Source of the DNA: Phallusia mammillata
Lineage: Eukaryota > Chordata > Ascidiacea > Phlebobranchia > Ascidiidae
Reading direction: 5' to 3'
Assembly: GCA_003260075.1 (NCBI GenBank)
Contig: QLIY01000074.1
Location: forward strand, 115,951 to 179,950
Length of the DNA: 64,000 nt
The notes beneath the pieces were generated by a model that was given only the letters and a program-made list of their open reading frames with translations, searched no databases and was not told where the DNA came from. A program made the position numbers and the translations under genes. Numbering within the stretch: position 1 is the first letter of the stretch; each line of letters starts with the position of its first letter. Of this stretch, positions 55,354-64,000 are shown in pieces.

Positions 55354-58300
55354 ATGGCAAATTTTTGGTTGTCTTTCGTGCTGCTAATTCTGGTTTTGCT
55401 GCAGTGGAAAGTATACGGTATGGATACAAACTCCACACAGGTACATGAAACTGTAGCCATGCATAGTGTTCGATTATTGCAACTACTAGGGTATTGTTTT
55501 GCAGAAAGTTTCTTGTTCAATGAAGATTGGCGACGAAGTTATTATTTGGGGAGAATGCAGGATTTTGCCGCGTTTTAAATCTTCTTTCTGTAGATTTACC
55601 TACCCAGAAAGGTAAAGACATTGTCAATTTTTCAACTTGCTTCTAGGTGTATAGGGCCTAAAGGCTGGTACGCGAGTTTTTTTTATATTCAAGTGCTTCT
55701 TAAACGTAATTTACATTGTTGCATTGCTTGCATTTAGTTTGTTATAATGCAATCAAAAATCCGCTTGCGACACTTCCTGCACCCACATCAGGCATCATGG
55801 GGATTGCATGCAATTAACATAGCCCTAAATTAGACGCTGACATGTCAAATTGCAGGTCAATATGTGCCTATTGTGAGTCAAGGGTTTTTCGCGCTTTGTG
55901 GCGATTTCAACGAGCTGTATTTTTTTTGAAATAAAGTCGATAAATAAAACGTTTAGGAAGTAGTAGTCCAAATACTTTTCTTGGTCTAACTTCACAGATA
56001 TGGTTCTTACCATCGCAAAAATGTTGTTTTTCGTTTTCACAGTAAAAGAAATTTAAAGGAAACCGAAGATTGTCCGCTGAAAAACCCTCGAAACCCACAA
56101 GGTAATTTAATCACTATTTCACTTTTAGTTGCACATAAACGGCGTACAAGCAAATGCCAATTCTCCTTTTAAGTATCTCATCATGGTTTCATAATAAGTG
56201 TTAAACAATATTGCTAAATAAACGATTACTGCTTTTCAAGCAGTTTTTATTATAATATAAACTGCTGGAAGAGCAATATTCGTTTGTACATTACGCCTGG
56301 CAGCAATAGCTTACTTTTTGAATATTGATGTATTACAAGATTAAATGCACTTCAGTAAAATTAAGTATTAAAGATCACGGAATTTTGAGAACATTCTCTT
56401 AAATATGCATTGAAAAAAATGGTTACAATAATCTTCAAAATTGGTTGTTTGCATATGTTACATCCTTGTCGAAAATATTTGATAACACATGTTTTTTTCA
56501 CCTCACACGTAAATGTAAAGATAAATGGCAGCTGTAATATCTTAATCGGTCAATTATTCACCTGCAACGAGTACAAGTGTTTTACAATACACATACCCTT
56601 CTCACCCTAAGCCAGGGGTTCTCAAAGTATGGGTCGCGACCCAAACATGGGTCGCGCAGGGTCAGGGGGGGGGGCATTTTACTTTTAGTTCAGCATAAAC
56701 GGCGTACAAGCAAATGCCAATTCTCCTTTTAAGTATCTCATCATGGTTTCATAATAAGTGTTAAACAATATTGCTAAATAAACGATTACTGCTTTTCAAG
56801 CAGTTTTTATTATAATATAAACTGCTGGAAGAGCAATATTCGTTTGTACATTACGCCTGGCAGCAATAGCTTACTTTTTGAATATTGATGTATTACAAGA
56901 TTAAATGCACTTCAGTAAAATTAAGTATTAAAGATCACGGAATTTTGAGAACATTCTCTTAAATATGCATTGAAAAAAATGGTTACAATAATCTTCAAAA
57001 TTGGTTGTTTGCATATGTTACATCCTTGTCGAAAATATTTGATAACACATGTTTTTTTCACCTCACACGTAAATGTAAAGATAAATGGCAGCTGTAATAT
57101 CTTAATCGGTCAATTATTCACCTGCAACGAGTACAAGTGTTTTACAATACACATACCCTTCTCACCCTAAGCCAGGGGTTCCCAACCTTTTTTGCTGCTC
57201 GTACCCCTTTGTCAGGTCAGAGGCTTCTTCGTACCCCCCAAAAATTTCTGATGGATTTTTTCAGATATATATTGCTAAATCAAATTGATCTTATAGCTCA
57301 ATTAAACGTTAAAGCGGTATTTCACACAAAAATGCAAAAATCAAAAAAGAAATTAAATGTCAGTTATTTTGTTTGTCACTTCTCAGTGAGATATTTGTTG
57401 CATTGTTATGAGACAATGAGGCTTGTTTTGAAACAATTATTTGTAGATAATTGGGTTTTTTTTCAAAGCAAAGACAGTAATAATATCATTTACAATTCCA
57501 AAATAAAACTGTACTGTAAAATCTTTTTGAAATGGTGCTCTGTGGCCCAAGGATCTTCGTACCCCTTGATGTTCAATCTATTCCCCCAAGGGGTACGAGT
57601 ACCCCTGGTTGGGAACCCCTGCCCTAAGCAAACATGAGGCTTTTAACAGCGAATTTAACAAGCCTAAAGCAAACATACTTAGGCAAACGTATCGATCATT
57701 TATGTGGCTTATGAGAGATGTGGTGTTGACAAACGTAGTTCAACAAGTTGGAACTTTGTAGCCAACTTGTTTGTCATGTTCACCGTAAAACGACGTAATT
57801 TGACATATTAAACCGTGGTTAAACAAGCACACATGTGGCTGGTAACTAACAAACCGCATAAACGGCCAACTGAAACATAGTTTTGGAACAGACGTGCTGA
57901 TATCTTGTTTTTAAATCCCCTCTCTTTGTATCGGTCGATTTTTACGATTTTTTGTAATGTTTTTGTATAAAGCATAATCCAGCTCTGAAAATCCTAATCT
58001 ATTGTTTTGTATTACCACAGTGTGTTCCATTGTCACTAAACGAGAAGAGGTGTACGTTACTTCCCAGTTTACCATGTACTGCCCAAAACCTTAACTGATT
58101 TAGACCCTTAACTGAAAAGTTGTAACCTGGCCCGAGACTGAAAGTACAAGACAAAAATCCAGCCAAACCCGATTTTTTATGCAACAAAGGTCTAATTAGA
58201 CCCAAAAGTTAGATTAACCAAGGTTACTGCACAAATTAAATGAGTGTAAAACAGACCCAAAATCAAGCTTGTTTTATTAAATCTGAATGCTGTAACCGAT

Positions 58301-59495
58301 TTTTTGCAACAAAAACCCGTATTAGGCCCAAAAGGTAAATTTCCAAACGTAAAATTGCGACACTGTGGTCAACGTGAAGTTAGGCTCAAATCAAGGCCGA
58401 CTCATGTAAAACCCGAACCCGAATTTTTTTAAACACACAAATTAGGCCCGAAAGTTGGATTCACCATGGTAAAATTATGACACAAATATCATCATGTTTG
58501 GGTCGTTTGTTTTAAACTGAAGCCCGAAATAGACCTGAAAATTCCGGCCCGACTTACAACTCCGATTCGGCGCTACGTTGTTGGAAATACCCAGTACGAA
58601 AAAAAATGTTTCTTATCAGTTGTTGGCGTAGTAGTCGGCCCGCGGTCGAATACAAATCAACACACGATGAAAATTTTAACATTCGTCTACAGGCCCAGCT
58701 GTAGTTGTGGTTTTTTCAACCTTGTATTCCGGAGACTTGAACACGCAAACCAGTGATAAGCAATAATGTGTATTACATTGCAATGCGTTTTACAATTGAA
58801 CAAATGTTGTTTGAACGCCCCACATCTTTTATGTATGTCACAAAGTCTTTGCTGTTTCAGCAATACTAGCTAATTTTTTGGCAATACCCAGTCAGTTCAA
58901 AATCTAACGAAATGTGTGCTCAGACTTTTTGAACATTGACTGTTTTTATCAATGGTTTCCAGTATTTTGGTAGTAACGAAAACTTTTATAATGTAAAATT
59001 TACCTAAGGGTTGGGCATTCGGAAAAAATAATTACCAGAATTGATTATAGTGTTTGGAAAAAGATACTGCACTTTGTGGTAGTATTTTTGATTGAACTTT
59101 AAAAACGTGATTTTGTTCACAAAACTTGGCATTCATGAACACTCTTGAACCCTTAAAGGCCCGCGAACCCTAGGTTAGGACCACTTGTTTAGTTTAATGG
59201 AAAGTAAAAGTAAAGATTTTATTTTACTTCTATCTCTCCAGAATACACCAAAAACGGAATTCCTTGCCGAGGGCGCCACTTAGCGGTGGAAGGCGAAACT
59301 GGTGTGTGTGCATGCGTGAACGGAACTCAAGCGTGCATGGGTGAAACCTATTTCCGTCTTCACCACCCATTGTGTACCTCAAAGGGGGTCATTTGCACCC
59401 CTACCTCAAGTACCAAACCTCTCCGAGCATTCAATCCCTGGCTTATCCTAATGAGCTTTTCTCTAACGACCAGTTGTCTTTCATTTTATATTTAA
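55354..59495 (+). CDS. Possible two-exon secreted or GPI-anchored Cys protein
   Basis: Exon 55354-55417 encodes a strong signal peptide (MANFWLSFVLLILVLLQWKV) and ends in phase 1 at a GT donor (CGGTATGG). Exon 59242-59495 starts after TATCTCTCCAG in the matching phase and encodes 83 residues with six Cys (IPCRGRHL, GVCACVNGTQACMG, PLCTSKGVIC). It ends in a hydrophobic tail (WLILMSFSLTTSCLSFYI) before TAA, suggesting a GPI signal. The joined protein would be about 105 aa. The family is not recognised. The join across 3.8 kb is inferred from phase only; other exons may lie between, and the duplicated block 56120-57170 makes the intron look longer than it is. Confidence 0.45.
56120..57172. repeat. 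~500-bp duplicated block ending at a hAT insertion site
   Basis: The sequence 56118-56612 recurs at 56675-57172 almost without change, including a 66-aa frame starting at 56410 and 56970. G run 56665-56674 lies between. The first copy runs into one hAT terminal sequence and the second into a different one at exactly the same CCCTAAGC site. Confidence 0.85.
56613..56664 (+). mobile_element. hAT 5' end (ATGGGTCGCG family), truncated
   Basis: Starts CAGGGGTTCTCAAAGTATGG then GTCGCGACCC. Cut by the G run 56665-56674. Preceded by CCCTAAGC, the same 8 bp that flank the complete element at 57173-57621. Confidence 0.7.
57173..57621 (+). mobile_element. hAT element with perfect 8-bp TSD
   Basis: Starts CAGGGGTTCCCAACC and ends GGTTGGGAACCCCTG. 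Identical flanks CCCTAAGC at 57165-57172 and 57622-57629. Subterminal CGTACCCC/GGGGTACG motifs. A 166-aa frame spans it but has no transposase similarity that I can see. Confidence 0.93.
58060..58570 (+). repeat. Tandem array of ~120-bp GGCCC/AAATCAAGC units
   Basis: About four degenerate units with recurring landmarks: AAAGTTAGATTAACCA / AAAGGTAAATTTCCAAACG / AAAGTTGGATTCACCATGG, each followed by a GTNAAATTNNGACAC-like block, a CCCAAATCAAG block and an AACCCGAACCCGAA block. Single copies elsewhere in the window show that it is dispersed. Confidence 0.6.
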
Positions 59496-61241
59496 ACCAT
59501 TTTACTTTGGGCAGCTTGGGTATTTGCTGGGTTTTTATGAAGGGTTGTTGTATACGGAATTGTTATCGTCGATAGGAAAAGCTGCCACGATACGTTTTAC
59601 TGAAATGTTTGGAGTTTTTGCATACATCCTAATTTTGTTTTGAACCAACTGACTTATAGGTATACCTCCAGAGAACCAACTACTAACAAATTGTACAAAA
59701 TAAACACACAACGTTGCTGTCCCTATGGCAAATCGAAACTGTTGTTTGACACTTGTGAATCATATCATAAGTTTTGTTCACTCCAAAAAGTGGATTGCTT
59801 TCAGCATGTCTAAAATGTGGAAATCAAACCTTTCGAAACTGTATGACCTTGGTTGGTTCTTTACATCTGGCAAAAAAATGAATCTTCCAGCTACTCTCCT
59901 GGAATTAGTGCGCATGTGCGAAAGTTATGGTCAAGAATTAACATGCAAAACGTGCCTTAAACGCCAAAGTATTTAAGGAACTCTTTCATTGACTTGTTAT
60001 GTGAAGCTGCAGAAAGAATTCTTAAAAACTGTCCGTCGCAACGGGTTTTAGCTGCTACTTTTCTTCACACATGCCTATGTTTTTTAAGGCATCCTGGCAA
60101 CATATAGGCTACTTTTCTCGTTAATTTGCATATCAGTAGAACAGGCAACACAATTTTCCGTAATCTTATGTAATTCCCCCAGATCGCTGTACAAGCAACG
60201 TTGGCGACATACGTAAAACAAAAAAAGCCGCTTAAAGCAACCGTAGCATAAGGAAAGCCAAAACGCGTTTTCGTCGACCATGTCGAATTCTCAAGCGTAC
60301 AAGAGCGACAAAATCACAACGACAATATTAAACATACCAACGACTCTCCGTTATTACACATTGGACATCACAATAAACCATAAAATCGCTTAAACAACGC
60401 ATGTATGAACGCTCATATGGAGGAGTTTCTGCCAAAAGCATGTCTTTAAACGTGTAAATAGCCACAAAAATAGAGCTTTTAAACCATTTTGACCACAATA
60501 AACACCCCTCCCTCCCCTCACAAATAGTAAAACTCATTCAGTTTAACATTGCAAAATGTCAGGTAATATTAATGTGATAAACCAGCAAGTTATACGCTAG
60601 TTTGGCCACATTGCGATATAGCAAACAAATGTAACATAAAAACGTTGACCAAGTCAAAAGCAACGCGTGTATACTTAAATGTACATTTGCGCGAAGTATA
60701 CACAAACAACAGGGGGCACGCAAAATATTCTATTCTGGAAGTGCACTGGCCAAGTAGGAACTTAAACGTTTTGTGTGTTTTCGGAAAGGTGGACGTTTGC
60801 ACAGTGAAAAATGCCACATGGAACCGCAGAACAGATACACATATTAAATGGGTAACAACACCTTTTTTGCACAATTCTGTTACTAAATGGTGACCAGCAA
60901 ACTAGTGGAACAATGTCACCACTTTTTAAGAGCATACAAGTAAACTAAGATTTTTCAAAAAAGCTAAATATTTTGTCCCTTCGTGTAAAAGGTTAAATTT
61001 GCATTCTTTGGCTAATAGCGAGTGCGCAATGGTAAATAACGGCTGGGCGATAAAACGTTGCGACAATATATGGTGGCTTTGAGCCTAAAAGGCATCAACA
61101 AGGCAAAGCGCTGCAAAGCCGATCTTCGAATTTGCCAAAGTTCTGGCTCGAACCCTTCGCACTTTATCATAATTAGGCGCTTAAAGCACCGGACAGCCGA
61201 AAAAAAAATTGCATTTTAATTCTCCTGGCACAACCGGTTAT
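59496..61241. other. 1.7-kb region without a recognisable gene
   Basis: Lies between the possible small secreted protein and the nuclear receptor's stop. A degenerate tRNA-like box B (GGGTTCGAGCC on the minus strand, near 61141-61151) with box A-like text at 61175-61190 suggests an old SINE. Otherwise nothing is seen. Confidence 0.4.
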
Positions 61242-63809
61242 TCAGGCCAGTGGCATTTGCGCCTTGCTGTAAATCGAGTCACTGCGCGTGCGCTCTGTGA
61301 CGTCATCAGGCACGTTACTACGCCCCCAGCCCTCATCGGGCTTCAGAGACATCCATTGACGGGAATAAAGGGCGTTTAGTGTGCGCAGATCAGCCAACTT
61401 GGTCAGCAGTTTCGGCAGCGACACCGTGCGGTCTAGCGGTTTGGTTGACATCGACCATATGAGGGCGCTCAAGATCTGATCGTGAACACGCTCCACTGAT
61501 GGCGAATCTTGCAAGTGACGTCGATCTGCAAGAACAGAGATGGTTGATTTAGAAAAAATTGAACAGTTTCACATGTGGTTTGTAAATATGAACACATGTT
61601 ATGGGAATATGACCAGTGAAGTGATAAAAGAAGAAATCTTAAATGATCTTTGCATGATTTAGCAGTTACTATGTAGTATATTAGGGAAGACTGAAAATAC
61701 TTTGAATTGTCAAGGGAGGAATTTGTTGAAAAAAGTTGGAAACCACTGCTCTTAACCAATTTGATACTGCAGTAAAAATAATTCTAATTGGTTGTACGCC
61801 TAAACGTGGCAGCAACATCGTGACTATTAGACCGAAATGTGCATATTCCTGGAATATCAAACACAACGACGGTTCGAGCACAGGTAAAAACCACGCATAA
61901 GGCCATGCCTTATACATAAGCAAAGTGCATAAGTCGGCGCGTGTAATGACAACAGCGTTGGTTGGTAAATTCATTCCATAACGGGTCGTGGTTGCATTTA
62001 AAGAGCCTACGAACCTTTTGGACCCCCTGACCGCACTAACACCACGTGTGCAAAACACGATGGTATCCGCTCGCATAGTTAGAGCCAGAGACTCATTTCC
62101 CACTGTTCGGGTCGACCCGGTAGCTTGTTGGATAGACATCGGAAGAAAAATAAACCGTCCTGACCCGCTGTGCTGGGTCAAATATGTGGCAAATATCGCT
62201 GGAAAAACACGTCGTTTTCCTGAGTGGATGTACGCTTTTTGTTTGTTCTTTATTTGTGGGTTACGCGCGGACGAAAGTTAATTGAGGTCTCTNGGTAGCT
62301 TGTTGGATAGACATCGGAAGAAAAATAAACCGTCCTGACCCGCTGTGCTGGGTCAAATATGTGGCAAATATCGCTGGAAAAACACGTCGTTTTCCTGAGT
62401 GGATGTACGCTTTTTGTTTGTTCTTTATTTGTGGGTTACGCGCGGACGAAAGTTAATTGAGGTCTCTTGATGAGCATTAACCGGTTTGAACTGCTTGGTG
62501 TTTTTTTTTATGCTATGTGCGGGTTTTCAGTACAATTTGAACCGCTATAAAACGGCATATACTCAAGTCACTAATGAATAAATTTGGCACAGTTATAACT
62601 AGGTATGTTATGATTACATTTGCAGACAAACAATAGTATCATTTTTGTATTTAAAAGACGAAAAACGCCTAATCCATAATTGTTCATAAAAGGAACCTAA
62701 CAAACTGATTATTTTTTTCTAAACGCTCAAATTTGTCTTGGAGTTTTGTTACAATGTCGAGAATGCCTCAACGTGACAAATTCCTCGATTGTAGCTATAT
62801 TTAAACGTGCCAATCTTACATAACTGAAGAGCGGATATTCTACGAACTCAAGAGCATGCGGATTCCTGCGAATCCATCCGAAGTACTTGCACTTTTACCA
62901 GTATTTTTAACCAACGCGTTCACGACCAAAAAGGTTACAATGCGATTGTGGCACTTCGTACACCATCAATGTACGCTCCAAATTTCGTATTTACAGATGC
63001 TTGATAGGCTGAAGACCACTAATAAGGGCCCGTGCCAGTAGAGAAATCGTGACATTTGTCGTGCATGTTTTGGGTCACGAACCTAAAGACCAACGTCGAG
63101 CCATGATTTTTATTTCCCGTGCTCTTAGCAATGGCACGAACCCAGACCGAGCCAATATGAAAGGTCATAGCTTTGCAATGAATGTCGAAGGAAACAAATG
63201 ACCATGGTGCATTTTTGTTTGTTAATTCGGTGCAGTTAATGACGGAGTCCGTTTATTGCGGAACTTGGCTAACGTGCTTGTTAATGGACGTGACACGTTT
63301 AAGTGTTTGTAGTCAAATTTCCAAACCGCCGTCGAACACTTGTTATAGTACAGTAGCCCAAGGACATTTCAAGGCCTGCATTTGCACCAGTGGCTTGCAC
63401 GAACTGACTCAACTAACTAACACATTGGTTTATTTTTGTAGGGCCTGTGGATGGACTGAGGCCATCTTTTGCAGAGACAAACTTTGGATACCCATCTACA
63501 AATTGTGTAAATGTAAAGAAATTGAAACCACTCTTTTCTTGTAAATCTTGATCGAACAAACCAAACATACATAGAAATATCAGAAAAAAACGGACGAAAA
63601 CAATATGTGTTCATTTTACGAAAAGGCCTACACCAATGTGATACTGCATATGGAAGGTAGTGCAAAACTTTTTCAAAAGAAAAAAATCTGAATACCTGGT
63701 GCTGCCAGAATGAGGGCGCTAAAGAGAGCAAGTTGCGTCTCCGTCAACTTAAAGGAAGAAAACTTCTCGGCCAAGTCAAACACTGAATCCACAAAATCGT
63801 TTGACAAAC
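61242..63809 (-). CDS. Nuclear receptor ligand-binding domain, last two exons (partial)
   Basis: Exon 63696-63809 encodes VDSVFDLAEKFSSFKLTETQ then LALFSALILAAP, and exon 61242-61525 begins DRRHLQDSPSVERVHDQILSAL and contains LPKLLTKLADLRTLNALYSR; the two join in phase 1. These are the helix 7-11 region of an NR1-type ligand-binding domain: the FxLxxxxLALFxAxxLxxPDR signature and the LxKLxDLRTLN helix 11 resemble Rev-erb, E75, PPAR and LXR. No helix-12 activation motif is evident in the tail after helix 11 (RSNVPDDVTERTRSDSIYSK), as in Rev-erb, so a repressor-type receptor is possible. The DNA-binding domain and the first half of the LBD lie past the right edge. The exact subfamily is undecided. 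Confidence 0.85.
61550..61748 (-). mobile_element. hAT-like element (TTCCTCCCTA family), inverted
   Basis: Ends with GGTTTCCAACT on the minus strand (CAGTGGTTTCCAACTTTTTT at 61748 reading leftward), followed by AAATTCCTCCCTTGACAATT and, further in, AAAGATCATTTAAGA. The same order of blocks as 28969-29215 and 32917-33320. It starts about 25 bp from the acceptor of the last nuclear receptor exon. Confidence 0.55.
61960..62467. repeat. Exact duplication around an N in the receptor intron
   Basis: 62118-62292 recurs exactly at 62294-62467 (GGTAGCTTGTTGGATAGACA to GAGGTCTCT). They are separated by one N at 62293. Unlike the G-run pairs, the two copies look identical, which points to an unclosed overlap of one contig rather than two alleles. 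Confidence 0.85.
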
Positions 63810-64000
63810 CTGAAGAAAACAAAAAAAAAATATTCAAATATTTTCTGTTTTTGTTTATTTCTGGTAGAACTAGAAGGGTGGCTTTCTGATATACTTCCAT
63901 TTTATATATTCTATACGATATTTACCAATTTACTATACACATCATTTGATCTACACATATGATTGTTTTTGTAAACAAAAACTAATGGGTCCCCACACGC

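Noticed and set aside
1438..56674. G runs as G-quadruplex regulatory elements or a new mobile element
   Set aside because: Strand uniformity, uniform lengths and flanking allele-like copies fit assembly joins far better.
57137..57637. 166-aa frame as a hAT transposase
   Set aside because: It spans a 449-bp non-autonomous element, too short and without transposase motifs.
59725..59976. 83-aa plus-strand frame downstream of the small Cys protein
   Set aside because: No signal peptide or domain; could be 3' UTR; no splice evidence.
61681..62181. 166-aa minus-strand frame in the nuclear receptor intron
   Set aside because: It runs through a hAT-like element and shows no domain; part of it is repeated exactly around an N.

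Overview
The window is intron-rich, AT-rich animal DNA. Gene content, short introns, compact spacing (roughly one gene per 5-7 kb where genes occur), high haplotype divergence and many small hAT and tRNA-derived elements fit an invertebrate chordate, most likely an ascidian of the Ciona/Phallusia type. The species is inferred; no ribosomal or mitochondrial marker is present. Gene models were assembled by hand from splice sites, reading phase and family similarity.

Layout. 156-2101 (-): 5' part of a small secreted Cys-containing protein, running off the left edge. 2.1-12.0 kb: no recognisable gene, repeats and duplicated blocks. 12044-15811 (+): a 1255-aa LOTUS/Tudor protein (TDRD7-like) in one uninterrupted exon. 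16313-22084 (+): AKAP17A in nine exons. 23095-27727 (-): complete GMPPA in nine exons. 28521-32175 (-): a secreted protein with Ly6/uPAR, sushi and vWA modules in nine exons. 34.2-36.5 kb (+): an unrecognised 456-aa Ser/Pro-rich protein behind an unusual 5' leader. 38656-41380 (+): NAA40 (NatD). 41922-48506 (-): a complete mitochondrial-clan cytochrome P450 in eleven exons. 48.5-55.3 kb: no gene seen. 55354-59495 (+): a possible two-exon secreted or GPI-anchored small protein. 61242-63809 (-): the last two exons of an NR1-type nuclear receptor, running off the right edge.

The genes do not form one pathway: germline RNP granule (TDRD7), splicing (AKAP17A), GDP-mannose control (GMPPA), histone N-acetylation (NAA40), sterol/steroid-type oxidation (P450) and ligand-type transcription control (NR).

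Two window-wide signals stand out. First, 27 runs of 10 or more G, all on the + strand and with no matching C runs, usually sit between near-identical direct copies of 45-560 bp. They look like assembly joins between overlapping, partly allelic contigs, and they create false second copies of exons. Second, a large set of hAT-type non-autonomous elements is present, many with perfect 8-bp target duplications and several apparently polymorphic between the two haplotype copies.
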